Made by a program: the position numbers and the translations under genes. 64,000 nucleotides of DNA from CAXWPM01 sp965206125. Lineage in GTDB: Bacteria > Acidobacteriota > Terriglobia > 20CM-2-55-15. Where the stretch lies: positions 124,001-188,000 of the forward strand of contig CBDBIN010000039.1 in the NCBI GenBank assembly GCA_965206125.1, read 5' to 3'. The notes under the pieces were generated by a model. That model was not told where the DNA came from and did no database searches. It saw only the letters and a list, made by a program, of their open reading frames with translations. This document shows, piece by piece, positions 8,941-17,275 of the stretch (positions are counted from its first letter, which is position 1; every line of letters begins with the position of its first letter).

Positions 8941-10382
8941 CTAGCCGGTTGCGTTCCAGTGGAAACAGATCTTCCCAAAAGGTGGCCACGCTTTGGAAGG
9001 CCTCCGCGACTTCCCGCTCCGTCACGGGGTCTGCCTCGAACGCTTGGGCCTTGGACGAGACATCTACCAGCTGGCGACTTAGGGTCACCGCCTCCCGGTT
9101 GAGCCCGACCAATGTCGGTCCGGGGTCCGAGCCATTGCCGTCAGGTGATACCTCCGCGAGCGCTCGCTCGCGGACCTTCAGGAGATCGTTTTCCAGTTGC
9201 TCTTTCTGCTTTAGCAGTCGTTCCTGCTCGGCCTCTTCGAGCCCCTTGGCCGCAAAGTACGTCTGGGACACCAACGTGGGAGTCCGAAAAACAGCGCTCA
9301 GTTGTTCCAGCACGACCTTTTCGATGTCTCCGGCCGGGACACGCTTGAGCCGGCAGCAGCTGACCGCTCGTTTGGCGTCCTTCGCGCAGTGATAGTAGGT
9401 GTAGCGTCGCGGCCCCTTTTGGGTGTAGGTCAAGCCCATCGCACCGTCACAGTGGCCGCAGCGAACCACCCCCTGGAGCGGAGAGATGTTTTTCGTCTTG
9501 GCCTTCGTTTGTTTGGCCCGGGTGTTCTCCGAGAGAATCCCCTGGACCTTCTCCCACAACGGCTTGGAGACAATGGCCTCATGCTCTCCGAGATAGCTCT
9601 TCCCCTTGTGGACCACGTCGCCTATGTAGGTTCGGTTGCCCAGCAATCGGTAAAGGTGGCCGGTGTTCCATGGCCGGCCTTCCCGCCGTTTTCCTTTCTT
9701 CGTGGTCCAGGACTTGGTGTGGTAGCCCTGTTCATTGAGTTCTGCCGCCACCTTTCTGCCCGAGGCCAGTTGGGTGAATCGTCGGAAAATGTGTTTCACT
9801 AGCGGTGCTTCCTCCGCATTGACGAGCAGCTTCTTTTGCTCCCGGTCCACGTCGTACCCGAGGATGGCCGGGCCCCCACAGTACTTGCCCCGCCGTTTCG
9901 TCGCCGCCACTTTGTCCCGGATGCGTTCGGCAATGACCTCCCGCTCATACTGGGCAAAGGTGATCAGAATGCCCAAGAACATGCGTCCAGTCGGGTCGGT
10001 GGTATTGAAGTGTTGGGTGACCGAGACGAAGCTGACTCCCTTCTGATTGAACTGCTCGATCATCTTCATGAAATCCACCAACGATCGCGAGAGGCGGTCA
10101 ATCTTGTACACCACGATCACGTCCACTTTGCCGGCATCCACATCGGCCAGAAGACGCTGCAATCCGGGGCGCTCCATGGTGCCGCCCGAGAGTCCCCCGT
10201 CGTCGTAGCGGTCGGGCAGAGCTTGCCATCCCTGCATGCGTTGGCTTTCGATATAGGCCTCGGCTGCTTCTCGTTGGGCATCCAGCGAGTTGAACTCCTG
10301 CTCCAGCCCTTCCTCGTGACTCTTGCGGGTGTAGATGGCGCAACTGATGAGCTTCTTCTCCGTGGAGTTCCTTTGGTCGGTC

Positions 10383-10895
10383 TCAAGCATGGTTGGCACC
10401 TCCGTTGTGCTTCTTCAGCCCGAAGAAGAGCCTGCCGTTCCAGCGGGTGCCGGTAATCTCCCGAGCCACGGCGCTCAGCGACCGAAAGATCCGTCCGTCA
10501 TACTCAAAGCCGTTCTCCTGGGCGAGGACCTCATAGCGGCGGTCCTTCCAGATCCTCACGAACCGGGTACCCGGCAGGATGTCTGCTTTGCCCTCGGGAT
10601 TCTTGGATACCCTAGCGTCCACGCGGGCCACGGGGTCCTCCCGGGCGACTTGCCCCAAATGCGCCTTGGCGGCTTCGGACAGGCCACCGTAGAAGAGCTC
10701 CTGGATGCGATAGGCCAGGCGCTTGATGAGGAACTGTTTCTTGTAGCAGGGTGCGTCGCTGCCATAGAGGTCGAGCCACTTCTGGCGCAGTTGCTCCAGC
10801 GTCATCGTCTCGAGCGTTGCCAGCTGCCGCAGGACGGAATGGCGGGACCGGGCGGTGTGGTTGCTCTTATGGAATTGCTTGCCTGACTCACTCAT
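10383..10895 (-). CDS. DUF2924 domain protein of the recombinase module
   Basis: 170 residues. I prefer the ATG at 10895 (MSESGKQFHKSN), which has GGGAG upstream, over an upstream ATG at 10958 that would overlap the previous gene's end. The core QLATLETMTLEQLRQKWLDLYG, KQFLIKRLAYRIQE and the C-terminal RYEVLAQENGFEYDGRIFRSLSAVAREITGTRWNG are typical of DUF2924. The last part resembles a short DNA-binding or RAMA-like fold. Its 3' end overlaps the recombinase start, so the two are coupled. DUF2924 proteins commonly accompany such recombinases; the function is not established. Confidence 0.85.
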   Translation of the reverse strand: MSESGKQFHKSNHTARSRHSVLRQLATLETMTLEQLRQKWLDLYGSDAPCYKKQFLIKRLAYRIQELFYGGLSEAAKAHLGQVAREDPVARVDARVSKNPEGKADILPGTRFVRIWKDRRYEVLAQENGFEYDGRIFRSLSAVAREITGTRWNGRLFFGLKKHNGGANHA

Positions 10896-10961
10896 GGGCC
10901 ACTCCCAAACTCCCGTCCTGGAGGCGTTTGTCACGCATGAACGCTCTGTTCGCCACACGAA

Positions 10962-11180
10962 TCAAGTCCTTCTCCGATCTTTCTCTGAATTTTCTTCGCC
11001 CTTCTCCCGATCGCTGGAAGGTTGGGTCGTGCGGATTCTCCGACGGAGCACGGCCAAGGCCAGGATCGAGGCAATCGATTCCAGTCTCGCTTTCGAGGAA
11101 AGAAGTTCGGACTCCGGGTGGACTATTGCTTCATGCAGGTCGGGACCGGTGGTTCCCAGCCTAAAATCGGCACTCCACAT
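10962..11180 (-). CDS. Small 72-residue protein heading the recombinase operon
   Basis: The start is strongly supported: GGAGGT four bases before the ATG at 11180. The protein reads MWSADFRLGTTGPDLHEAIV and later LESIASILALAVLRRRIR, a hydrophobic helix followed by a very basic, polar tail (EKGEENSEKDRRRT). Small genes with a similar SIASILA-type segment precede DUF2924 and recombinase genes in related islands, from memory. It is followed at once by the DUF2924 gene, and a hairpin leader precedes it. Confidence 0.6.
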   Translation of the reverse strand: MWSADFRLGTTGPDLHEAIVHPESELLSSKARLESIASILALAVLRRRIRTTQPSSDREKGEENSEKDRRRT

Positions 11181-11250
11181 CTTGACCTCCGGTTTGGTCG
11201 GGACCGGTTAGGCCGGTGGGGATGCCGCGAAACCTCGCCGGAGGGGCATA

Positions 11251-11283
11251 GAGGCGGTTGTCGCCGACACCCACAACCGCCTC
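11251..11283 (-). promoter_or_regulatory. Structured leader, copy B (perfect 11-bp hairpin)
   Basis: GAGGCGGTTGT at 11251-11261 and ACAACCGCCTC at 11273-11283 pair perfectly around an 11-base loop that reads GGGTGTCGGCG on the minus strand. It lies about 70 bases before the 72-residue gene, and the surrounding sequence to 11,330 matches the leader before the gene at 1-68. A regulatory RNA structure or a protein-binding site is likely. Confidence 0.55.
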
Positions 11284-11392
11284 AGCTTCCGCTGCCAGTC
11301 CGTTGTCTGGTTTCTGACGCTACGGGCCGGGCGTCATCCCCGGCCCCCTTCCTTAGATACTTACCGGAGGACTTCGAAAAGTGTCGGACGAG

Positions 11393-11466
11393 CGGTTCGA
11401 AAACTCGGGTGCTTCCACAAATTCAGCTCCGTACCTTTCGGACGAGTGGTTCGAAACTACGGGTGC
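11393..11466. repeat. Direct repeat pair of about 29 bases
   Basis: TCGGACGAGCGGTTCGAAAA at 11393 onward recurs as TCGGACGAGTGGTTCGAAAC about 45 bases later; both copies end in CGGGTGCT. The copies differ at three positions. They lie in the 580-base gene-free zone between the recombinase module and tmRNA and could be recombinase or regulator binding sites. Confidence 0.5.
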
Positions 11467-11559
11467 TCAAGCCGAAGCACACGACGTGTTTACACAACTC
11501 CCCAAAACGGCCTTTTGGCTCAATGCGTTGATATTAAGTGAGTTAAGCCAATCGGACGA

Positions 11560-11580
11560 CTTTCGGACTAGGTCCGAAAG
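11560..11580. other. Perfect 9-bp inverted repeat
   Basis: CTTTCGGAC at 11560-11568 and GTCCGAAAG at 11572-11580 flank a TAG spacer. With a 3-base loop it is more plausible as a dyad protein-binding site than as a stable hairpin. It shares TCGGAC with the direct repeats at 11,393-11,466. Confidence 0.45.
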
Positions 11581-11703
11581 AAACGGAGAATACGGGGCAA
11601 ACAGAGAATAAGTGGCCACGGAACAGGTCGAAGTCGACCGGTGGAGAAAGGGGCTGGAAGAATGTGAGGAACGCCCAAACCCTTTGAAACTAAAAGGTTA
11701 TTG

Positions 11704-11751
11704 GACGCACGTCTCTCCGGGGGGCTACCCCGGAGAGACGAGTTGTGCGTC
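11704..11751 (-). terminator. Strong hairpin just downstream of tmRNA
   Basis: A 12-bp perfect stem (GTCTCTCCGGGG at 11711-11722 with CCCCGGAGAGAC at 11728-11739) is extended by GACGCAC/GTGCGTC across a small bulge. It begins seven bases beyond the tmRNA 3' end, where a terminator is expected, although no long U-run follows on the minus strand. Confidence 0.55.
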
Positions 11752-11757
11752 GAAAAA

Positions 11758-12113
11758 TGGTGGAGGCGGCGGGAATCGAACCCGCGTCCGAAAACGTTCA
11801 ACAGGAGAATCTACATACATATCAGGTTCCGATTTGTCTTACGTCCGGCGCGGGGGAACCTGCAACTCCGCCAGACGCCAGCCCATTCGAGTTTCGCTCC
11901 GGACTGACCGGGCCGGACATCCAGAGCTATCCTGCATGAAATGACGCTCCCGGGAAGACCTACAGGCGAATCAACCCGGGAACGTAGCTACGTTAAGCAG
12001 CTAATGCTGGCTGAAAGTCAGCAATTGATTGTTTTCCACGGGTTTAACGAGGATCGCGGGACCTCGGCATGCATCTCCTGCCTCATCGCATCCGTCGAAA
12101 CCGGTGCGCCCCC
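11758..12113 (-). ncRNA. ssrA: Transfer-messenger RNA (tmRNA)
   Basis: 356 nucleotides. The 5' end GGGGGCG pairs with CGCCTCC just before the ACCA end (GGGGGCG 12113-12107; CCA 11760-11758). GGTTTCGACGG near the 5' end and GGTTCGATTCCCGCC near the 3' end are hallmark tmRNA sequences. The reading frame resumes at about nucleotide 92 with GCT, giving a proposed tag ADFQPALAA followed by TAA at 11995-11993; the ALAA ending is the usual protease signal. It rescues ribosomes stalled on broken messages. A consensus promoter lies upstream, and the mature 5' end implies trimming by RNase P. The decayed mobile island begins directly past its 3' end. Confidence 0.95.
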
Positions 12114-12133
12114 GAGGCATTCTGCAACCTTAA

Positions 12134-12162
12134 TATATAGGGCTGATGCCGGGCCGTGTCAA
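12134..12162 (-). promoter_or_regulatory. Sigma-70-type promoter of ssrA
   Basis: On the minus strand TTGACA (12162-12157) is separated by exactly 17 bases from TATATA (12139-12134). The -10 box ends about 20 bases before the mature tmRNA 5' end, which allows a short leader removed by processing. Confidence 0.8.
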
Positions 12163-12251
12163 TACAGAGTACCGGCTGCCCGACCACCGGAACCGAGCGG
12201 TGTGGACAGCGGAAGTGACTCCGAACGATAGCGTTACACCTGACGTACTGC

Positions 12252-12257
12252 TATAAT
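12252..12257 (+). promoter_or_regulatory. Probable -10 box for the GAF-domain gene
   Basis: TATAAT lies 25 bases before the GTG start at 12283. No good -35 box stands at the right distance. The promoter would be divergent from that of ssrA. Confidence 0.45.
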
Positions 12258-12282
12258 CCGGCCTTTCTCTGGAGGTCTCGAA

Positions 12283-13437
12283 GTGTCCCCGAACTCCCCT
12301 TCCGACACGGGCAGAGAGAACCCTTCTCTTCAACGTCTCCTAGACGCAATCGCGCCTGCTGCGTCCGAGGAACTGGCCCGTCTCATGCAGGAATTGCGCG
12401 CCTCGCTGGCGGCGGACTCGACCGTTCGCCTCCGCAAAGCGCTGCTCGACAAGGAGAAGGAGTTCCGGGAAAAGTCAGAGGAGCTTCGAGTCCATGTCGA
12501 AAAAGAAACAGGAGAGCGTGTCGGTCGCGAGGTAACCGAGCAGCTGGAGACCCGCTTCAAGGATGAGATGGCGAACCAGCTGGCCGGGCTGCGCACCAGC
12601 CTCGAAGAGGAAGCGCGTACCGCCGCGGCGCGATGGGACGTGGAACGGAACAAGCTCGAAGCCGAGCGGGACGCACAACAGAAGGAGTCACAGGAGAAAG
12701 CGGACCAGCAGCGTGCGGACCTCAAGGCCGAGATCGATCGTTGGAGGTTGCTGGCCGAGTTCCATCGACGTGTCGGGGATGCGTCGTCACAAGTGGAGAT
12801 TCTCAAGCGCTTCCTGACGGCGGCCGATCGCTTTGCGACCGGCGTTGCGCTGTACCTGAACAAGGCCGACGGACTCGAGCTGTGGGACAGCCGCGGCGAG
12901 GCTCCGGCATTTCCCGAGTTGGTGTCGAAAGACACGATCGATCCGGAGTGGTACTTTGCGCCGATAGTTGTCCGCTCGAAGACCGTTGCCGCAGTGTGCG
13001 CCGTAGGTGCCGAGGACCGGGACTCGCTTGTCGTTCTTGTCGACGCCCTCAAGAAGGCGATCGAGAATTTCGGCCTGCGTATCCGGTTTTTCGGAATGGG
13101 CGGTACGCTCGATTCGCATCCGGTCGGAGAGGGGCGCGCCGAGCACCCAACCGAGGAGTCGGAGGACGACGAACAGCTCCGCTCGGAGGCCCGCCGCCTG
13201 GCGCGTATGCTCGTTTCCGAAATCAAGCTGGGGAACGAGAAGGAAGTATTGGAGGGTCGGAAGAGCTCCGATCTATATCCCCGGTTGCGGAATCAGATTG
13301 AAGCCGGCCGCGAATCGTACATCCGGAACATGTCGCCCAAGGTGGCCGACCACGACTACTTCCACGAGGAGCTCGTGAAGATTCTGGCCGACAATGACTC
13401 GGATCGCCTCGGCGAGGGATATCCGGGCCCGGCCTGA
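12283..13437 (+). CDS. Coiled-coil and GAF-like domain protein
   Basis: 384 residues starting at a GTG eight bases after GGAGGT. Residues about 20-150 are a long charged coiled coil (many E, K, R, A). Residues about 155-265 look like a GAF domain (VGDASSQVEILKRFLTAADR..ALYLNKADG.ELWD). The C-terminal block LARMLVSEIKLGNEKEVLEG then DYFHEELVKILA resembles a module that I recall at the ends of acidobacterial signalling proteins. It probably senses or scaffolds a signal in the cytoplasm; no output domain is visible. It stands alone between ssrA (divergent) and the aminotransferase gene. Confidence 0.7.
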   Translation: MSPNSPSDTGRENPSLQRLLDAIAPAASEELARLMQELRASLAADSTVRLRKALLDKEKEFREKSEELRVHVEKETGERVGREVTEQLETRFKDEMANQLAGLRTSLEEEARTAAARWDVERNKLEAERDAQQKESQEKADQQRADLKAEIDRWRLLAEFHRRVGDASSQVEILKRFLTAADRFATGVALYLNKADGLELWDSRGEAPAFPELVSKDTIDPEWYFAPIVVRSKTVAAVCAVGAEDRDSLVVLVDALKKAIENFGLRIRFFGMGGTLDSHPVGEGRAEHPTEESEDDEQLRSEARRLARMLVSEIKLGNEKEVLEGRKSSDLYPRLRNQIEAGRESYIRNMSPKVADHDYFHEELVKILADNDSDRLGEGYPGPA

Positions 13438-13459
13438 CAAGGGAAGAGGATCGATACGT

Positions 13460-14641
13460 ATGTTCAACAAGCCGATCTCGAGTAAGGCGGAGCAGTTCAC
13501 CGAGTCCGTGATCCGGGAGATGACGCGACTGGCTCTCGAGCACGATGCGATAAATTTGTCGCAGGGTTTCCCGGACTTCGCGGCGCCCGAAGTCCTCAAG
13601 AAGGCGGCCTCCGACGCCATCTATGCGGACGTCAATCAGTACGCGATCACCTGGGGCGCGAAGAACTTCCGCGACGCGCTGGTGGAGAAGACGAAACACT
13701 TCATGGATATCGATGTCGATCCGGAGCGTGAAATCACGGTGGCATGCGGGTCGACCGAAATGATGATGGACGTGTTGCTTGCCGTCATCAACCCGGGGGA
13801 CGAGGTCATCGTTTTCGAACCCTTTTACGAAAACTACGGTCCCGACGCGATCATTTCAGGAGCGACGCCACGTTACGTGCGGTTGCGGCAGCCGGAGTGG
13901 AGTTTCGATGAGGCGGAGCTCGCCGCCGCGTTCAACGACAATACGAAGGCGATCATCATCAACACCCCGAACAACCCGACGGGCAAGGTGTTCTCACGAG
14001 AGGAACTCGAGTACATCGCCGAGCTCTGCCAAAAGTGGGACGTCCTGGCCATCACCGACGAGATCTACGAGCACATCCTATACGATGGTGCGAAGCATCT
14101 TTCAATGATCCAGATCGATGGCATGCGGGAGCGCACGATCCTGATCAACGGCATGTCGAAGACCTACAGCGTGACCGGATGGCGTGTGGGCTACTGCATC
14201 GCTCCACCGAGGATCACCGGTGCGATTCGCAAAATGCACGATTTCATCACCGTCGGCGCCCCGGCGCCCCTCCAGGATGCCGGCGCGGTCGCGTTGCGTC
14301 TGCCGGATTCCTACTACGAGGATCTGGCCCGGCGCTACCAGGACCGGCGGGACCGGATGATAAGGATGCTCGACGACGCTGGTTTCGACTACATCGTGCC
14401 GCAGGGCGCCTATTATATGATGAGCGACATCAGTCGGTGGAACTATCCGAACGACGTGGAGTTTTCGACGTTCCTCGTCAAGGAAGTTGGTGTGGCGACG
14501 GTTCCCGGCAGCAGTTTCTTCAACGACCGGGAGGCCGGGAAGAACCTGATCCGGTTCACATTCTGCAAGAAGGACGCGACGCTGGCGGCGGCCGAGGAGC
14601 GCTTGAAGAAGATCAAGACCCTGGCGGTCGGTAGGGCCTGA
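13460..14641 (+). CDS. Class I/II pyridoxal-phosphate aminotransferase
   Basis: 393 residues. The ATG at 13460 follows GAAGAGGA; an upstream in-frame ATG at 13394 overlaps the previous gene. The fold-type I pattern is complete: INLSQGFPDF near the start, NNPTGK at 171-176, ITDEIYEHI at 198-206, and the cofactor lysine K234 in SKTYSVTGWRVGY. The motif set is closest to aspartate/kynurenine-type transaminases (KAT/AspC-like) that use 2-oxoglutarate. The exact amino donor cannot be told from sequence alone. It is cytoplasmic and soluble. Confidence 0.92.
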   Translation: MFNKPISSKAEQFTESVIREMTRLALEHDAINLSQGFPDFAAPEVLKKAASDAIYADVNQYAITWGAKNFRDALVEKTKHFMDIDVDPEREITVACGSTEMMMDVLLAVINPGDEVIVFEPFYENYGPDAIISGATPRYVRLRQPEWSFDEAELAAAFNDNTKAIIINTPNNPTGKVFSREELEYIAELCQKWDVLAITDEIYEHILYDGAKHLSMIQIDGMRERTILINGMSKTYSVTGWRVGYCIAPPRITGAIRKMHDFITVGAPAPLQDAGAVALRLPDSYYEDLARRYQDRRDRMIRMLDDAGFDYIVPQGAYYMMSDISRWNYPNDVEFSTFLVKEVGVATVPGSSFFNDREAGKNLIRFTFCKKDATLAAAEERLKKIKTLAVGRA

Positions 14642-14765
14642 CGTTAAGAATTTGTAAACCCAAGACGAAACCGAACTTGCGGCGTCAAACTCTGCATGCG
14701 CGCCGTCACGATGTCGTGCGTCTTCGGGCGACGGCTGCATCCTGGCTCAGCAGGTTGGCCTGAGC

Positions 14766-14771
14766 TATAAT
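14766..14771 (+). promoter_or_regulatory. Probable -10 box for the HtrA gene
   Basis: TATAAT lies 37 bases before the ATG of the protease gene, with GGAAGG as ribosome site just before the start. No convincing -35 box was found, so another sigma factor or an activator is possible. Confidence 0.4.
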
Positions 14772-14807
14772 CAGCTCGATAAACACCGATCGAATGGAAG
14801 GTTACCG

Positions 14808-16295
14808 ATGGTAAGACAGCGAACCCTATTCTCCTTGCTCGTCGTGATCACACTCATTCTGGGCGTGGCAATCGGGACAATCGTCTCCGGCCGGGTAACG
14901 GCGACAGAGCAGGCCCCTATTCAGTTGACGATTCCCGATCCCGTTCAGCTCTCGAATGGCTTCGGGCAGATCGCCGACCAGATTGGACCGGCAGTCGTCA
15001 ATATCACGACCGAAGGACGCGTGCGTGCGTCGGCGGGGTCGGACCCGTTCGGCCTCTTCGATTTCTTCGGCGGCACACCCGACGCCACCCCGGATGAAGG
15101 GCGTCAGATAGCCAGCCAGGGCTCGGGCTTCATCGTCGATCAGGCCGGCTATATTCTGACCAATAACCACGTCGTCGAGGACGCGGACAAGATCACGGTT
15201 CAGCTCCAGGACGACACCGAGTTTGATGCAGAGGTTATCGGAACCGACGTTGAAACCGACCTGGCCGTGATCAAGATCGATGCGGGTCACCCCCTGCCAT
15301 TCGCGAAAATGGGTAATTCCGATGCCGCGACGCCTGGCGACTGGGTACTGGCGTTGGGCAGCCCGTTCGGTTTCGAGCAGACCCTGACAGCCGGTATCAT
15401 CAGCGCGATCAGTCGGAACGTGCCGGGAGGCGCGGCGTTCCAGCGGTTCATCCAGACCGACGCGGCGATCAACCCGGGTAACAGCGGCGGCCCGCTGGTC
15501 AACATGGCCGGGGAGGTCATCGGCGTCAACAGCGCGATCATTTCCAACACCCGGTCGTTTGCCGGTCTCGGTTTCGCAATGCCTTCGAACACCGCCATCA
15601 TGGTGTACAACCAACTGGTGACGGATGGTCGGGTGACGCGGGGCTCGATCGGAATCCAATACAACGGCAATCCGGATCCGGCCTTGATCCGTGCTTTCGG
15701 TCTCGAGCATGGTGTCGTCGTGAACTTTGTCGTGCCGGACGGGCCGGCGGAAGCTGCCGGCTTCGAGCAGGGCGACGTTATTACCGAGATTGCGAATCAA
15801 CCCGTCACGGACGGTGACGCCCTGCTCGAGATCGTGGCGGCACAGAGAGTCGGCGACACGGTGCCGATTACGGTCCACCGTCAGGGCGAACCTTTGACGC
15901 TTCCCGTGACGATCGCAGACCGGGCTACGTTGTTTCCCGAGCAGGCCGGCAATGTACGCCCGAACCGGGGCAACCCGACGGAGCCGACGCGTCTCGGTCT
16001 TCGGGTCCGTGAGATTCCGAGGCAGATGTTGTCCCTGCCGGGAGGCAGCGATCTCAAGGGCGTGATGGTCGATTCGGTCGAGCCCGACAGTATCGCGGCC
16101 GAGGGGGGCCTCGGGCGTGGGATGGTGATCTCTCAAATCGTGGCGGGCCGCGATCGGTACAGTATAGAAAGCGTGGAGGACTTCCGGCGCGCGGAAGACC
16201 GACTGGAATCCGGACAGACCGTTGCCTTCATGGTGATGATCCGAACGCAGGCCGGCCAGTTCCAGTCGCAGTTCCTGCCGATGACGATCCCATAA
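14808..16295 (+). CDS. HtrA/DegP-type periplasmic serine protease
   Basis: 495 residues. A single N-terminal hydrophobic segment (LFSLLVVITLILGVAIGTIV, residues 7-26) serves as signal or anchor. The trypsin-like triad is complete: H121 in TNNHVV, D151 in TDLAVIK and S226 in NPGNSGGPL. Two PDZ domains follow, about 285-375 (GVVVNFVVPDGPAEAAG) and 400-490 (GVMVDSVEPDSIAAEG). It degrades or refolds misfolded envelope proteins. A terminator after the gene suggests a single-gene transcript. Confidence 0.95.
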   Translation: MVRQRTLFSLLVVITLILGVAIGTIVSGRVTATEQAPIQLTIPDPVQLSNGFGQIADQIGPAVVNITTEGRVRASAGSDPFGLFDFFGGTPDATPDEGRQIASQGSGFIVDQAGYILTNNHVVEDADKITVQLQDDTEFDAEVIGTDVETDLAVIKIDAGHPLPFAKMGNSDAATPGDWVLALGSPFGFEQTLTAGIISAISRNVPGGAAFQRFIQTDAAINPGNSGGPLVNMAGEVIGVNSAIISNTRSFAGLGFAMPSNTAIMVYNQLVTDGRVTRGSIGIQYNGNPDPALIRAFGLEHGVVVNFVVPDGPAEAAGFEQGDVITEIANQPVTDGDALLEIVAAQRVGDTVPITVHRQGEPLTLPVTIADRATLFPEQAGNVRPNRGNPTEPTRLGLRVREIPRQMLSLPGGSDLKGVMVDSVEPDSIAAEGGLGRGMVISQIVAGRDRYSIESVEDFRRAEDRLESGQTVAFMVMIRTQAGQFQSQFLPMTIP

Positions 16296-16313
16296 TCGGG
16301 GATCGAGATCCGA

Positions 16314-16340
16314 CAGAACCCAGAGCGATAGCGACGGGGT
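16314..16340. repeat. REP-like element, single copy
   Basis: One unit of the recurring 27-base family, opening CAGAACCCAGAGCGATAGCG and closing ACGGGGT. It stands just after the protease gene and before its terminator. Confidence 0.75.
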
Positions 16341-16359
16341 GCCGGAAAATGGAACGGGG

Positions 16360-16382
16360 AGGGGCGCCGATCGGGCGCCCCT
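16360..16382 (+). terminator. Rho-independent-type terminator after the HtrA gene
   Basis: AGGGGCGCC at 16360-16368 pairs with GGCGCCCCT at 16374-16382 across a five-base loop, followed by a pyrimidine-rich CTTCTCGTTT. It is placed between the protease and octanoyltransferase genes. Confidence 0.7.
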
Positions 16383-16417
16383 CTTCTCGTTTCGCTATGC
16401 TGTAGGCAGAGGCAGAC

Positions 16418-17164
16418 ATGGCCGATAAGTATTGGGAACTCATTCTCGACGGGGCCCTCGATGGCGAAACCAACATGGCCGTCGACGGGGACTTGCTTGC
16501 GTCAGTAGAGGACGACCCGGAGCCGCGGACCGTGCTCCGTCTCTACTCGTGGGCCGCGCCGACGATATCGCTCGGTCGCAATCAGAAGATCGACCGGGCC
16601 GTCGATGTCGAATATTGCCGCGCCGAGGGCCTCGCCGTCGTCCACCGGCCGACCGGGGGACGAGCCGTCCTGCACGACGACGAGGTGACCTATGCGGTCG
16701 TTTCCAACGATCCGTCCAATTTCGACGGGGGAACTGTCTACGGGACGTACCGCAGGATCTCCGAGGCCCTTGCCGAGGCGTTCCGACGATTAGGCGCCGA
16801 TGTTGTCCTGGCGCCCGACACGCGGAGGCTTGGCGCTTCCGTAAACGGGGCGGATTACCCCTGTTTTGTCTCTCCGTCGCGGTATGAACTGATGGTCGGG
16901 GGCAGGAAGGTCGTCGGCAGTGCTCAACGGAGGCTCAGACGGGGCTTCCTCCAGCATGGCTCCCTGCCGATAACCTGTGACCGGAAGTTACTGGCCCGCG
17001 CGACGCGTCTGGAAGATGCGGCCTTGCTCGAGGGCGAGATGGCAGGCTTGGAAGAGTGCCTGAACCGCAGGCCGACTAGCGGTGAGATGATCGGCGCCGT
17101 TGTGAGCGCGTTCCAGGAGTATTTCGGGGTCTCGTTCCGCCGACGGATTCAGCTGGCCGGCTGA
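16418..17164 (+). CDS. LipM-like octanoyltransferase / lipoate ligase family protein
   Basis: 248 residues of the BPL/LplA/LipB fold. RPTGGRAVLHDDEVTYAV at 77-94 is the lipoyl-binding signature. C149 in PCF and K164 in GGRKVVGSAQ match the catalytic cysteine and lysine of LipM, which moves octanoyl from acyl carrier protein to a lipoyl domain. The protein lacks the C-terminal extension of full LplA, favouring the transferase over the ATP-dependent ligase. No lipA is seen nearby. It lies alone between a terminator and hrcA. Confidence 0.82.
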   Translation: MADKYWELILDGALDGETNMAVDGDLLASVEDDPEPRTVLRLYSWAAPTISLGRNQKIDRAVDVEYCRAEGLAVVHRPTGGRAVLHDDEVTYAVVSNDPSNFDGGTVYGTYRRISEALAEAFRRLGADVVLAPDTRRLGASVNGADYPCFVSPSRYELMVGGRKVVGSAQRRLRRGFLQHGSLPITCDRKLLARATRLEDAALLEGEMAGLEECLNRRPTSGEMIGAVVSAFQEYFGVSFRRRIQLAG

Positions 17165-17236
17165 TGCCCTCGGAACGGCCTATCCGTCTTGTTTTGACAT
17201 GGTTGAGTCGGTGTTTGAGGGTCTTGGGCTGGTCGG

Positions 17237-17266
17237 TTGACACCGAACTTAACCGGATGATATATG
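17237..17266 (+). promoter_or_regulatory. Sigma-70-type promoter of hrcA, giving a near-leaderless message
   Basis: TTGACA (17237-17242) and TATATG (17261-17266) are 18 bases apart. Transcription would begin around 17273, only a few bases before the ATG at 17276, leaving no room for a ribosome site. Confidence 0.6.
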
Positions 17267-17275
17267 CTTGGTTAA

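Larger units (their letters stand above)
5724..10390 (-). pseudogene. Large serine recombinase split by two insertion sequences
   Basis: The main frame begins at the ATG at 10390, seven bases after GGAGGT (a GTG at 10399 is also open). The resolvase domain has YTRKS with the presumed catalytic serine at about residue 24, YKIDRLSRSL, and AQYEREVIAERI. Next come a recombinase domain and a zinc ribbon (CGHC...HCAK...CCR), then a coiled coil. The frame breaks after FPLERNRL at 8941. It resumes in 7062-7090 as VRLLVEKVA and again from 5846 as GEIRETGIDMELKTQGL through the stop at 5724. Removing the IS at 7091-8940 with one CTAG and the IS at 5847-7061 with one GCCAC gives one continuous frame of about 530 residues. 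The ORF ending at 8924 is a truncated product with five IS-encoded residues. Confidence 0.85.

Noticed and set aside
8924..10399. A complete 491-residue serine recombinase
   Set aside because: The last five residues are encoded by the insertion sequence; the original C-terminus continues at 7062-7090 and below 5846.
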